A stretch of 64,000 nucleotides of DNA, from assembly GCA_900100245.1 (NCBI GenBank), contig FNEU01000001.1, positions 310,001-374,000 of the forward strand. The letters run 5' to 3'. The first letter of the stretch is position 1. Each line of letters starts with the position of its first letter. The stretch comes from Lachnospiraceae bacterium G41. Its GTDB lineage: Bacteria; Bacillota; Clostridia; Lachnospirales; Lachnospiraceae. The translations under genes were made by a program, and so were the position numbers. Under the pieces are notes generated by a model. That model saw only the letters and a list, made by a program, of their open reading frames with translations, did no database searches and was not told the origin of the DNA. This document shows positions 16,082 to 25,142 of this stretch, in pieces.

Positions 16082-16960
16082 TTATTGTTCCTTTTTATCA
16101 CCGAGAGCAACGAAATACTCTTCCAGTGACAGATCCGTAACTTCGATAAAAGATGCACCAAGAGTCTTAAGCTTTTCTTTGATGCTTTCATCTTCTTCCT
16201 TTGAATTCATGGTATATATGCTGCCTGTATGCGATACATGTTCAAATCCGGCGTTTACAAGATCCTCATCCGATACGCCTTTTTCAAACACAGCCTGTAC
16301 GCGTTTAATCTTGCTCTTAAGTTCATTGACCGCCACATTGCTTTCTATCTCTCCCTGATGCATGACGGTTACTACATCGCAAATTTTCTCAAGACTTTGT
16401 AAATTGTGTGAACTGATAAAAATACCGGTGCCGTTTTCCTCGACCTCGCGAATAAGCATATCGAAAAACTGCGTTTTTGCAATAGGATCAAGTCCTGATG
16501 CCGGTTCGTCCATAATGATGTACTCCGCTCCTTTAGACATCTCAAGCATTATATTAAGTCTCATTTTCTGACCCTTGGAGAGGTTGTTAGCAACGGATTT
16601 AAGGGGTATCTTATAAATCTCGTTATACTTATTAAACTTATCGATACTGAAAGTATCATAAAATCTCGCATACATCTTAAGCACAGCCGACACCGTGTAA
16701 AATGGCACGAATTGAGCATAATCTCCGACGTAAGCTATTCGTTTCTTGGCATCCACATTGTCGTATACATCGTTACCGTCTAAAGTGATACTTCCTTCAT
16801 CAGGCGTATATATTCCCACAATACATTTAATAAGCGTTGTCTTGCCGGCAGAGTTTTCACCGATCAGGCCGTGAATCTGTCCTTTGTCAATTTGAAGCGA
16901 GACATTGGAAACGGCGGTTTTCTTTTCATATCTTTTGGTAACATCGTTAATCTTAATCAT
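16082..16960 (-). CDS. ABC transporter ATP-binding protein
   Basis: A 292-residue ABC ATPase. Walker A is GENSAGKTT (about 34-42; serine replaces the usual glycine or alanine), the signature is NNLSKGQKMRLN, Walker B YIIMDEPASGLD, and the switch histidine is in ISSHN. The C-terminal 80 residues are an extension seen in ABC-2 exporter ATPases. Its ATG overlaps the stop codon of the GntR gene (ATGA), so the two are translationally coupled, and the permease follows. It should energise export of an unknown compound. Confidence 0.92.
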   Translation of the reverse strand: MIKINDVTKRYEKKTAVSNVSLQIDKGQIHGLIGENSAGKTTLIKCIVGIYTPDEGSITLDGNDVYDNVDAKKRIAYVGDYAQFVPFYTVSAVLKMYARFYDTFSIDKFNKYNEIYKIPLKSVANNLSKGQKMRLNIMLEMSKGAEYIIMDEPASGLDPIAKTQFFDMLIREVEENGTGIFISSHNLQSLEKICDVVTVMHQGEIESNVAVNELKSKIKRVQAVFEKGVSDEDLVNAGFEHVSHTGSIYTMNSKEEDESIKEKLKTLGASFIEVTDLSLEEYFVALGDKKEQ

Positions 16961-17334
16961 ACTTCCATCTCCTTATACAGATTCTTTACGAGGCTTGTTA
17001 CATCATCCTTTGAATAACCCATCATTTTAAGTTCAAGAATGGCGGATTTTAAATCTTTTTTGACCATTGAAAGTTTCCCTTCGTCGGGTTTCAATTCAAT
17101 CTTCTCGGCAATAAAAGTGCCCTTTCCGCGGATGGTCTCGATAATTCCCTCACGCTCCAACTCCTGATAAACTTTGGCAACCGTTCCGGGAGTTATATTT
17201 AAGTCAAGTGCTAATTTTCTGACCGAAGGAATGGCATCTCCCGGTTTTAAATTACCGCATAAAACATGATATTTCATCTGTTCTGTTATCTGTTCATATA
17301 TTGCTTTTGAACTTTTGTTATCAATATGAAACAT
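16957..17334 (-). CDS. GntR/YtrA-family transcriptional regulator
   Basis: A 125-residue protein with an N-terminal winged helix: DNKSSKAIYEQITEQM, then GDAIPSVRKLALDLNITPGT and AKVYQELEREGIIETIRGKGTF, all classic GntR. The C-terminal part is short, as in the YtrA subfamily, with no large effector domain. The start is set at 17334, where AAAGGATATAAC precedes the ATG; the longer frame upstream has no site. It heads the operon with the ABC ATPase and permease and probably represses it. Confidence 0.92.
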   Translation of the reverse strand: MFHIDNKSSKAIYEQITEQMKYHVLCGNLKPGDAIPSVRKLALDLNITPGTVAKVYQELEREGIIETIRGKGTFIAEKIELKPDEGKLSMVKKDLKSAILELKMMGYSKDDVTSLVKNLYKEMEV

Positions 17335-17394
17335 GTTATATCCTTTCATAAAACTTATATATTTCGCAGTCAATTTGTCTGTATCTAAAAAAAA

Positions 17395-17423
17395 TAACTG
17401 TATCACTCGTACTGATACAGTTA
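17395..17423 (-). terminator. Perfect 11-bp palindrome: terminator of the J-domain gene, possible GntR operator
   Basis: TAACTGTATCA (17395-17405) and TGATACAGTTA (17413-17423) form a perfect inverted repeat with a 7-base loop. On the minus strand it is followed by TTTTTTTT, so it works as a terminator 45 bases after the J-domain gene. It also lies 61 bases upstream of the GntR start, where an operator would be expected; both roles may apply. Confidence 0.7.
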
Positions 17424-17467
17424 TAACACTTATATTTATGTTTGTAAATAGTTTTTTGAAAATATCT

Positions 17468-18448
17468 TTATTTCTTTCGCGATGCTTTAATTCGTTCTGC
17501 AGCGCGCGATAAGGCTATCATGGTACCGGTCGGTCTATAACGCCTTTCCTTGTAATTATATTCACATATAACCGATTTTAATTCCTCATAAAAGATGTTT
17601 AATGAATCATCGGGACTTCCTTCCTTTGTTTTAACAATGTCTTCAAGAAGTGCTTTTTTTAGATCATTTTCAATATATCTTCCTCTTAAGGCTTCTATAA
17701 GCATCGGAAGAAATTTACTGTTTCTAAGCATATCCCGGTACAGAGGATGTGTCATGAATTCGTTCATGCTCTTTAGAGTCAGAACAGTCTTGTCGGGAAG
17801 CCATGGGTCCTCGGCATATGCCTTTTTTACCAGCCCCGCAAAAAACTCAAGATCGTCGCGTTCCTTCCTCTTCCTGTCAGCCTCTGCTTTGTCTTCGGGC
17901 TCTTTTTCCTCAGGCATGATACTTAATATATCTGCCCAGAAGGCCTCTTCGGCTTCATCATCCGACTCAATTTCTTCGGCTGTTTTGTCAATGGCATCAA
18001 CGAATTCACGGATTATATCAAATCCTGCATCAGATGTATCCGAAGTTTCATCTGTGTTATCTTCTTCGTTAATACTCTTTTCCAAATCATCCCAAAAACG
18101 GTAAAAAGAATAATTATCTTTTGACAGAAAAGATTCAATTGAGATATCCGCTTCTTTGTCCAGCTCTTCTGCCTTTTGACCCTTTACGTGATAATATGCA
18201 TTCTTCTCTTTAGGCGTATCAAGAATTTCCGAAAAAGCAATCTGAGCCAGTTCCTCCATACCTTTTTCGTTATTTAGAATTTCTGTCAGACTCTTGAATG
18301 CATTGTGTATCTTCTTCCATTCCTCGGGATTTTCTTCGGGATGATATTTAGCCGACATTTTGGAGTAGGCTTTTCGAATCGCTTTCAAGTCATTGGTTGG
18401 AGCCAGGCCAAGGATGGCAAAAAGACTTTCAAACTCATTCTTTATCAT
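17468..18448 (-). CDS. J-domain protein with atypical HPE motif, partner of the Hsp70-like gene
   Basis: A 326-residue protein. Residues 1-65 form a J-domain (FESLFAILGLAPTNDLKAIRKAYSK-type helix, then KYHPEENPEEWKKIHNAFKSL). The signature tripeptide is HPE rather than HPD, which normally activates Hsp70 ATPase, so either it is tuned to this Hsp70 or it is regulatory. The rest is charged, glutamate-rich and of unknown structure. The start is set at 18448 because GAGGATCATAAG precedes it; this overlaps the Hsp70 gene by 14 bases, implying coupled translation of the pair. Confidence 0.82.
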   Translation of the reverse strand: MIKNEFESLFAILGLAPTNDLKAIRKAYSKMSAKYHPEENPEEWKKIHNAFKSLTEILNNEKGMEELAQIAFSEILDTPKEKNAYYHVKGQKAEELDKEADISIESFLSKDNYSFYRFWDDLEKSINEEDNTDETSDTSDAGFDIIREFVDAIDKTAEEIESDDEAEEAFWADILSIMPEEKEPEDKAEADRKRKERDDLEFFAGLVKKAYAEDPWLPDKTVLTLKSMNEFMTHPLYRDMLRNSKFLPMLIEALRGRYIENDLKKALLEDIVKTKEGSPDDSLNIFYEELKSVICEYNYKERRYRPTGTMIALSRAAERIKASRKK

Positions 18449-20246
18449 TCTTATGATCCTCTTCCCAGCGTTTGAAGGATTCGTCGCTCTCCCTGGTTTC
18501 CTCATCGAGCCACGAATCGTCGTACTCGTAATTTTCGAGCAGATTCTTAAGTATCGTCATCTCTATGTTAAGAAAATACATTTTAAGGTATTTTCTGAGC
18601 TTTATAGCCTCGTATCTGTCCTCGGCGAGCTTGCTCTCGAAGAAAAGTATTTTCTTGGAAATCTCACGTTTAATATTATCGGGACACTGCACGAATAGTT
18701 TCTTGCCCCATTCGATGATTCTTAAGTTTTCCTCGTCCTCGTAAGACACCAGTTTAAGACCTTTAAGCTGCTCAACTTTCTTCTTTACCGTCTCTTCATC
18801 AAGACCGAGTTCGTTGTCAACGAAGAGTTCTTCCTGCGTCATCTCAAGGTCGGGAATATCTACATTCACGATGAGGAAGCCATTTAAATCATAGGTGAAC
18901 GTAATATACGTAAGCATCCCTTCTTTGCCAAGCCCGTGCAAGTTTACCTCGAAGCTGCCAATCTGTCTGTTTTCCTCGGCATACATTTCCTCGCCCTGGA
19001 AAATATCCACTTTTATGATGCCCTGCCCGTCATAAAGCACTGTATACGGATGTGTTCTCGATGCAGGAAGCGCGGTATTACGAGGTATGATAAAAGATGA
19101 AAGCGGCTTTTCGGGATTGGTGTAATTCACAGTCGATATTCCGAGTGAAAAAGGCGCAACATCGGTTAAAATCACGTCTTTTACATCCTCGTCTCTCTCT
19201 TTGATGCCGGCATAAACGCCCATTCCGAGAGCGACAATTTTATCAGGCTCGTATACGTAGAGCTTGTCTTTTTTCAGAATGTGCTTTAAATACTGCTGCA
19301 CTATGGGCATTTTGCCCGAGCCGCCGACTACGATTACTTCGTTGATGTCTTCGGGTTTGTTGCCCGAATCTCTTAATACGTTTTGAATCGGAACATATAT
19401 TTTCTTGAATATCGGAGCCGAAAGAGCGGCGAATTCCTTCATCGTAAGGGACATAATGCCCTTGTAGCCCTTTGCATTGACCTTGACACTCGCTTCTTTT
19501 TTCTCGCTTAATTTCCTCTTAAGCGCCTCGGCATCCTCAAGGATAATATTATAATCCTGCGGTTTAATCTGAGCCGGATCCTTATCCAGGCTCTTAATAT
19601 AGTTAATTGCAATTGCCTTATCAAAATCGATGCCGCCTTGCATATTGTCACCGCTGACGGATATTATCTCCACGACATTTTCAAATGTTTCAAGCAATGA
19701 CACATCCAGCGTACCGCCGCCAAAGTCAAATACAAGGAGCTTATGGTTATCAAAATCTCCGCTTAATTCACGGCCTTTTTCAGTGTTTTTAAGATATCCT
19801 AAGGCTGCTGCCGATGGCTCGTTAATGATACGGTTTACAGTAAGTCCTGCGAGTTCTCCCGCGAGTTTGGTAGCTTTCCTGGCCTTATCGTCAAAGTAAG
19901 CCGGAACACTGATTACAGCCTCTGTCACTTCTTCTTTTAGGTATCTCTCCGCATCCGCCTTAAGATTTTTAAGTATAAAAGAAGAAAGCTCTGCTGCCGT
20001 GAACTTATTCTTAAGAAGAGTTTTCCTGCCCATATTACGCTTAAAAGAAGCGATAGTATCGTCGGGGGCGGTAATAAGTCTTTCTTTGGCCGCCTTGCCG
20101 ACTATCACTTCTTCGCCGTCAAAACTCACAACGCTGGGCGTAAGAAAATCACCGTATGCATTGGGTATGCATACGGCTTTTCCGTCTTCCCAGACAGTCA
20201 CAAGGCTGTTGGTGGTTCCAAGATCGATTCCGATTATTTTGGACAT
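18435..20246 (-). CDS. Hsp70-family chaperone, HscC-like
   Basis: A 603-residue Hsp70 with a full nucleotide-binding domain: IGIDLGTTNSLV at the N-terminus, INEPSAAALGY near 140, VFDFGGGTLDVSLLE, and VGGSGKMPIVQQYL around 300. The substrate-binding half is short and the C-terminus lacks the DnaK lid tail, giving the size of HscC-type proteins. Genomic pairing with a J-domain protein supports a dedicated chaperone system distinct from the housekeeping DnaK/DnaJ/GrpE set. Client proteins are unknown. The gene is followed directly by the overlapping J-domain gene. Confidence 0.88.
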   Translation of the reverse strand: MSKIIGIDLGTTNSLVTVWEDGKAVCIPNAYGDFLTPSVVSFDGEEVIVGKAAKERLITAPDDTIASFKRNMGRKTLLKNKFTAAELSSFILKNLKADAERYLKEEVTEAVISVPAYFDDKARKATKLAGELAGLTVNRIINEPSAAALGYLKNTEKGRELSGDFDNHKLLVFDFGGGTLDVSLLETFENVVEIISVSGDNMQGGIDFDKAIAINYIKSLDKDPAQIKPQDYNIILEDAEALKRKLSEKKEASVKVNAKGYKGIMSLTMKEFAALSAPIFKKIYVPIQNVLRDSGNKPEDINEVIVVGGSGKMPIVQQYLKHILKKDKLYVYEPDKIVALGMGVYAGIKERDEDVKDVILTDVAPFSLGISTVNYTNPEKPLSSFIIPRNTALPASRTHPYTVLYDGQGIIKVDIFQGEEMYAEENRQIGSFEVNLHGLGKEGMLTYITFTYDLNGFLIVNVDIPDLEMTQEELFVDNELGLDEETVKKKVEQLKGLKLVSYEDEENLRIIEWGKKLFVQCPDNIKREISKKILFFESKLAEDRYEAIKLRKYLKMYFLNIEMTILKNLLENYEYDDSWLDEETRESDESFKRWEEDHKNDKE

Positions 20247-20275
20247 ATTTTCTCCGTAATCAGGGGTTTAAAAGT

Positions 20276-20695
20276 TTAACAGATTTTCTTAGTCGGATCA
20301 TATGTAGCTTTTCCGAACGCAAGAATCGGGAAAGTAATAAAATAAAAGAAAATTGTTGCTATGGCAAATCCTACTCCTTTTCCGAATGTCTTTGCTATTC
20401 CAAATGTATATGCTATTATCGCAACGATATTTAAAAATGGAATAAAGCAGAATATGAAAAACATGATGTTATTGTTGCATGAAATCTCTGACATTACCCA
20501 GAAATTATAAATAGGAATCAGACACGCCCATCCGGGTTGTCCGGCTTTTACAAATATTTTCCACAAACTGACAATTAATAGTGTGCAGAAAGCAATAATA
20601 ACTAACGAATATACTATTACAAAAATTATAAAAAATATTGATGCTCCACCGGCAAATAAAGCAACAGCTGCATCTGATGAATTAGTGTTTGACAT
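20276..20695 (-). CDS. DUF5684-type four-helix membrane protein
   Basis: A 139-residue membrane protein with about four hydrophobic segments. KIFVKAGQPGWACLIPIYNFW, split by a helix break, is characteristic of the DUF5684 family found in many Clostridia. A GGGGG ribosome binding site precedes the ATG. Function unknown; a related protein is encoded at 26649. It sits between the FecR-type surface protein and the Hsp70 gene on the same strand. Confidence 0.8.
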   Translation of the reverse strand: MSNTNSSDAAVALFAGGASIFFIIFVIVYSLVIIAFCTLLIVSLWKIFVKAGQPGWACLIPIYNFWVMSEISCNNNIMFFIFCFIPFLNIVAIIAYTFGIAKTFGKGVGFAIATIFFYFITFPILAFGKATYDPTKKIC

Positions 20696-20748
20696 ATCTT
20701 TACCCCCTTTTTCTGAAAACTATTTCTTATCTATATCTAATTGTCTTT

Positions 20749-22326
20749 CTAATAATGATATAATTGACCGCAATCATCACATTTATACCATTGAATTTCT
20801 TGAAGTAAATTACCGTTTTCATCTTTTATCTCTTCCATATGATCAAACAAACCTTTATGCAATCCTGTAGCAGGAATGTCCTCTCCTTCTGTTGCTCCAC
20901 ATACACTACAAATACGTGTTTGGTGACCCAGACTTCCGCATGTTGCAGCAGTATCTTCTGACCAAGCTCCATACGTATGATTTCCTGTAGCAGGAATATC
21001 CGCCTCTTCTGTTGCTCCACATACACTACAAGTACGTGTTTTATGACCCGGCTTTCCACATGTTGGAGCAGTATCTTCGTTCCAATCTCCATATGAATGC
21101 TGACCCGTTGCCGGTATAACAGTATTCTCGTTTTGTATTGCATGGCATCCAGAACATTCCTGATGCTTTATACCTGTAGCACCACAAGTTTCAGCTGTAT
21201 CTATTACATCTACCCATGTATGCGTATGTGCAGGCTCAGGATTACTTGCGGGCTGGGGATTGCTTGCTGGCTGTCCACCACCGCCATTATTATTCTGTTC
21301 TCCGCCATTATTCGCCTGATTGTTTGCGTCATTGTTATCCTTGGCGGTATCTTTGTTGTCTTTGTTATCTTTATTATCCTTGTTATCCTTAGAATCCTTC
21401 GCGTCTTTAGAATCCTTTGCATCCTTATCCTTAGAATCCTTGTCGGCGTCTTTATCGGCATCTTTATCCGCGTCGGTATCCTTGTCGGCGTCTTTGTCTT
21501 TATCTGTATCTTTTTCGGCAACCTGAGCCTTTTCTTTTTCTTCAGCCTCAGCTATAGCTTTCTCTTCTGCCTCTTTTGCTGCCTGTTCAAGCTCTTCGCC
21601 TTTTTTTAGGAGCTCAACTAATCTGGGAACCGCTTCTGAAGGAAGGCTGTTGTAATCAAGGAACCATACTTCTTCCTGCTCTTCGGAAAGCACGAATTCA
21701 GAGAAATCATCTCCTCCTCTGATAAGTGCGCTCTGGCCTGCGAAGAATTCTTTTTCAACTCCGTTATACTCGCCCGTTAAGGTCTTTAACTGCGTAAGAA
21801 CAATACCGCTTTGAACCTCAAGCAGTGTATAGGTATATCCGTCTGCACCTGTGTAAACGGTCATTCTGAATCTGGTACCTCTTACAGACATTGTGGAGTT
21901 TGGAGTATCAACCTGATATGTGTCACCGTCTCCAAGTTTGGCTGTAAGAACGTTTAATTCGGAACCTTTATCAAGGACTATCTTTAACTTGTTGCCCTGC
22001 TTTGACGAAGCAGCCTCAAGTTTGAAATGCGTGTTTTCATCGGCATAAACATACTTGTCGTTATTCAAGCACAAAGTAAGCTCTGAGTCTTCCATTACAC
22101 TGACATCATCACCATCAAAAAGACGCTGCCCCTTGTATGCCTGTCCGTTGTTTTTCTGGCCGATTATGTTTACGATTCCTTTTACATCAGCAACAGAAAT
22201 ACTTCTGTATTTATTACTGTTAATAATCAGCATAGCGGCAACAACAGCCACAAGTGTGACAGCAGCCACAGCAGCACTGATACCAATAACTTTTCCTTTG
22301 GTAGTCTTTAAGAATTTCTTCAACAT
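20749..22326 (-). CDS. FecR-domain surface protein with Asp/Lys repeats and CxxC repeats
   Basis: A 525-residue protein. A membrane anchor lies at about 13-35. A FecR-like beta domain follows, with the signature DTPNSTMSVRGTRFRMTVY near 140-160. Then comes a charged coiled-coil region, then a low-complexity stretch of DKDAD, DSKD and NKD repeats (about 265-340), and Asn/Gly/Pro linkers. The C-terminus has three copies of a module with CxxC pairs (TCSVCGA type) and HTYG/HSYG, probably small metal- or disulfide-stabilised domains. The arrangement suggests a protein that spans the cell wall. Ligand unknown. AGGAGG precedes the start. Confidence 0.8.
   Translation of the reverse strand: MLKKFLKTTKGKVIGISAAVAAVTLVAVVAAMLIINSNKYRSISVADVKGIVNIIGQKNNGQAYKGQRLFDGDDVSVMEDSELTLCLNNDKYVYADENTHFKLEAASSKQGNKLKIVLDKGSELNVLTAKLGDGDTYQVDTPNSTMSVRGTRFRMTVYTGADGYTYTLLEVQSGIVLTQLKTLTGEYNGVEKEFFAGQSALIRGGDDFSEFVLSEEQEEVWFLDYNSLPSEAVPRLVELLKKGEELEQAAKEAEEKAIAEAEEKEKAQVAEKDTDKDKDADKDTDADKDADKDADKDSKDKDAKDSKDAKDSKDNKDNKDNKDNKDTAKDNNDANNQANNGGEQNNNGGGGQPASNPQPASNPEPAHTHTWVDVIDTAETCGATGIKHQECSGCHAIQNENTVIPATGQHSYGDWNEDTAPTCGKPGHKTRTCSVCGATEEADIPATGNHTYGAWSEDTAATCGSLGHQTRICSVCGATEGEDIPATGLHKGLFDHMEEIKDENGNLLQEIQWYKCDDCGQLYHY
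21320..21530. repeat. Low-complexity coding repeat (Asp-Lys codons)
   Basis: Repeated units such as TTATCCTTAGAATCC and TCGGCGTCTTTATC on the plus strand encode the DKD/KDAD stretch of the FecR-type protein. They also create long but meaningless open frames on both strands. Length variation by slippage is likely. Confidence 0.7.
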
Positions 22327-22356
22327 TTGTCCTCCTAAAAGATCCTCAGATAAACA

Positions 22357-23559
22357 TTATTCTTCGTTATCGTCCGAACCGATACCGTAGAATACCTTTT
22401 CTTCTATCAGTTCAAGCATTACTTTTACCACTTCGGGATCAAACTGTTTGCCTGCTCCCTCTTTTAATTCTTTTACGATCTTTTCCATCGGATATGCTTT
22501 TCTGTAGCATCTGTCCGAATTCATTGCATCAAAAGCATCTGCAACACCGATTATTCTTGCAACAAGCGGAATCTGTTCACCCGATAAACCTTCGGGATAT
22601 CCCTTACCGTCATATCTCTCGTGATGGTATCTTGCACCTTCGACGATATGAGGAACCGAACTGAAATCTTTTAGGATCTGTGCTCCGTTTGTCGTATGTG
22701 TTTTGATAATATCTCTCTCTTCGTCATCAAGTTTGCCAGGCTTATTAAGTATTACATCGGAAATATTGATTTTGCCGACATCATGAAGAAGCGCGATGTA
22801 GTAGATATTGTCAAGCTCATCCTCATCAAAGTCCATTCTCTCGGCTATCTTTTTGGTGTAGAAGCCGACACGTATCGAATGGCCTCGAGTGTACTTATCC
22901 TTCGCATCGATAAAATTGGTGAAAGTCTTCATTGACTGAATGATAATCTTACGGTCATGCTCAGTTCTGACTTTGTACTGGTGATCTTTTATAACCACCG
23001 CAATATTTATCGACACAAAAACGATATTTATAAATACCATTGCAAGCAAAATATAATAAAGCGGATAATCAGTTATTTTTGCTTCAGGTGTTGCCTTAAC
23101 AACAAAGTCGGTTATTTCTTCGTCTGAATTGGAAAAAAGAATGAAGCCGAAAGTAATAAATTCCTTAGGCTCAATAATGTCGTTAAATCCCTGATTGGGC
23201 GTATTTATGATTGTTACGGTTCCGTCATCATTTTCATAAATGGAAATGTTCCAGGAATCGTTTACTTTTGCATTGTTGGGAAGTTTGAGTGTGATTGACC
23301 AGTCTTTTACGTTGTTAAATGTATTGTTGTAAAGCTTGGCGTCATACTGATTAGCATGAAATCCGCTGTCATTCCACCCCTTGACAATAGGCATGTCAAC
23401 ATGCAAATCTCCCTTGTTGACGTTAGTGTCTGCAGCAGTCTGAATAACAGTGATTTCAGGTGTATTTTTTACACGTATAAAAAGAAATAAGAATCCGGCA
23501 CCAATCAACACGAAAATGATTGCACCGATTATAAATGCAGTTTTTCGACTTTTATGCAT
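22357..23559 (-). CDS. Membrane-anchored HD-GYP domain protein (probable c-di-GMP phosphodiesterase)
   Basis: A 400-residue protein. Helix at about 8-28, an extracytoplasmic domain to about 170 with a carbohydrate-binding-like fold pattern (WSITLKLPNNAKVND), second helix near 178-200, and then a C-terminal HD-GYP domain. HD is seen in LLHDVGKI, and the HHERYDGKGYPEGL motif gives the GYP signature with metal-binding histidines. IGVADAFDAM and the end of the domain are complete. It should degrade cyclic di-GMP in response to an outside signal. It is divergent to aspS2. Confidence 0.9.
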   Translation of the reverse strand: MHKSRKTAFIIGAIIFVLIGAGFLFLFIRVKNTPEITVIQTAADTNVNKGDLHVDMPIVKGWNDSGFHANQYDAKLYNNTFNNVKDWSITLKLPNNAKVNDSWNISIYENDDGTVTIINTPNQGFNDIIEPKEFITFGFILFSNSDEEITDFVVKATPEAKITDYPLYYILLAMVFINIVFVSINIAVVIKDHQYKVRTEHDRKIIIQSMKTFTNFIDAKDKYTRGHSIRVGFYTKKIAERMDFDEDELDNIYYIALLHDVGKINISDVILNKPGKLDDEERDIIKTHTTNGAQILKDFSSVPHIVEGARYHHERYDGKGYPEGLSGEQIPLVARIIGVADAFDAMNSDRCYRKAYPMEKIVKELKEGAGKQFDPEVVKVMLELIEEKVFYGIGSDDNEE

Positions 23560-23671
23560 ATTTTAGCCCTACTAAAATGCCCACTTTACACAAAAAACAC
23601 CATACATAGTTATCATAGCACAAATCATAAAAAAAATATATTTTTTCTTTAATTTATAGCATTTCCTTTAG

Positions 23672-23700
23672 TTGACTTTTATCCGTTGGGGTTTTACACT
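23672..23700 (+). promoter_or_regulatory. Promoter of aspS2
   Basis: TTGACT (23672-23677), a 17-base spacer, and TACACT (23695-23700), 37 bases before the ATG at 23737. Confidence 0.6.
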
Positions 23701-23736
23701 ATTAAAGGTAAAATTTTCTTGAAAAGAGGTTATTTA

Positions 23737-25098
23737 ATGGAACGTATTTACATTGAAAATGTTAAAGAATATGCAGACAAAGAAGTCTCACTTGCAGGTT
23801 TCGTAGACAACTACAGAGACGGCAAGGCAATGGCTTTCCTTGTACTTAAAGATATCACGGGCAGAGTTCAGGTAACAATCGAAAAAGAACTCCATCCCGA
23901 CTGGGAAGAAACCTTAAGCAAAATCACTCCCGATACTGTTGTAAGAGTAACCGGTAAAGTGCTTTTAAGCGATTTCGTAAAACTCGGCGGAGTTGAAATC
24001 ATTCCTTCAAGCATCGAAATCGAATCGGTTGCCGCTGCACTTCCCATTGCAAGGGAATATATTCCCGCTACCAAGAAAAAAGCAGCCGTTGAGCGTTCTT
24101 CAATAGATCAGAGAATCGAATACAGATGGATTGATCTTCGTACCGAAAGAAACCAGCTTATGTTCAAGGCTCAAACCACTCTTACAGCTGCTCTTCGTGA
24201 ATTCTTACTTAACAAAGAATTTATCGAAATACACACTCCCAAGCTTATTGCTGCTGCAAGTGAATCAGGCGCGGATGTATTCAGACTTGACTACTTCCCC
24301 AACTACAACCTTCCCTATGCTTATCTTGCACAGAGCCCTCAGTTCTACAAACAAATGGCTATGGCTTCAGGTTTTGAAAAGATCTTCGAAGTAGGCCCTG
24401 TTTTCAGAGCAGAGAAATCTTTTACCAGCAAGCATGCTACAGAATTCACATGTTTCGACCTTGAATTTTCTTACATCAACGGCTGCGAAGATGTAATGAA
24501 AATGGAGGAAAACTTAATCACATATGCTCTTACAAAGGTTAAGGAAAAATACGGCGATAAGATCAAAGAACTCTTCTCTACCGAAGAATTTGATGCAGAA
24601 GTAATCGTTCCCACAACTCCTTTCCCCAGAGTAAAACTTGCGGATCTTTATGATGCACTCGAAAAAGAATACGGATACACAGTTCCCGATTCTGAAAAAG
24701 GTGATCTTACAACAGATGCAGAACGTTTAAGCTATCAGTGGGTTAAGAAACATTATGGCCACGAATTCCTCTTTATCACAGATTACAGTGCGGAAAAGAG
24801 AGCCTTCTATCACATGCGTGACGAAAAGGGCGTTCCTCAGGGTTACGACCTTATCTGGAGAGGTGTTGAAATCACAACAGGTGCACAGCGTGAGCACAGA
24901 TATGATGTATTAAAGGCTCAGGCTGACGAGAAGGGACTTACCGAAGACGTTAAATTCTATCTTGAATTCTTCAAATACGGATGTCCTCCTCACGGCGGAT
25001 TCGGCCTTGGTATCGACAGACTTACAATGCTTCTTTTAGGACTCAACATAAAAGAAGCGATGTTCCTCTTCAGAGGCCCTTCACATCTGACACCATAA
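23737..25098 (+). CDS. aspS2: Archaeal-type aspartate--tRNA ligase, probably non-discriminating
   Basis: A 453-residue class IIb synthetase. It has an N-terminal OB-fold anticodon domain (residues 1-105) without the large GAD insertion of bacterial AspRS, so it belongs to the archaeal/eukaryotic type. Class II motifs are visible: QSPQFYKQ, VGPVFRAEKSFTSKHATEF (motif 2) and GFGLGIDRLTMLLLG (motif 3). Such proteins in Clostridia usually charge both tRNA-Asp and tRNA-Asn for the Asp-tRNA amidotransferase pathway. The start at 23737 has AAAGAGG upstream; a longer frame from 23686 would include the promoter. Confidence 0.92.
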   Translation: MERIYIENVKEYADKEVSLAGFVDNYRDGKAMAFLVLKDITGRVQVTIEKELHPDWEETLSKITPDTVVRVTGKVLLSDFVKLGGVEIIPSSIEIESVAAALPIAREYIPATKKKAAVERSSIDQRIEYRWIDLRTERNQLMFKAQTTLTAALREFLLNKEFIEIHTPKLIAAASESGADVFRLDYFPNYNLPYAYLAQSPQFYKQMAMASGFEKIFEVGPVFRAEKSFTSKHATEFTCFDLEFSYINGCEDVMKMEENLITYALTKVKEKYGDKIKELFSTEEFDAEVIVPTTPFPRVKLADLYDALEKEYGYTVPDSEKGDLTTDAERLSYQWVKKHYGHEFLFITDYSAEKRAFYHMRDEKGVPQGYDLIWRGVEITTGAQREHRYDVLKAQADEKGLTEDVKFYLEFFKYGCPPHGGFGLGIDRLTMLLLGLNIKEAMFLFRGPSHLTP

Positions 25099-25112
25099 AA
25101 GAAAAAAAAACG

Positions 25113-25136
25113 ACCTGTCCCGATTAAGGGACAGGT
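25113..25136. terminator. Bidirectional terminator between aspS2 and rlmD
   Basis: ACCTGTCCC (25113-25121) and GGGACAGGT (25128-25136), with a run of A on the left and TTTTATTTTA on the right, so it serves both convergent genes. Confidence 0.9.
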
Positions 25137-25142
25137 TTTATT

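Noticed and set aside
18449-18505. N-terminal extension of the J-domain protein
   Set aside because: It lies wholly within the Hsp70 gene, and the ribosome binding site supports the start at 18448.
21097-21609. Long plus-strand frame of Ser/Leu or Ile repeats opposite the FecR-type protein
   Set aside because: It is a shadow of the Asp/Lys repeat codons without a ribosome binding site.
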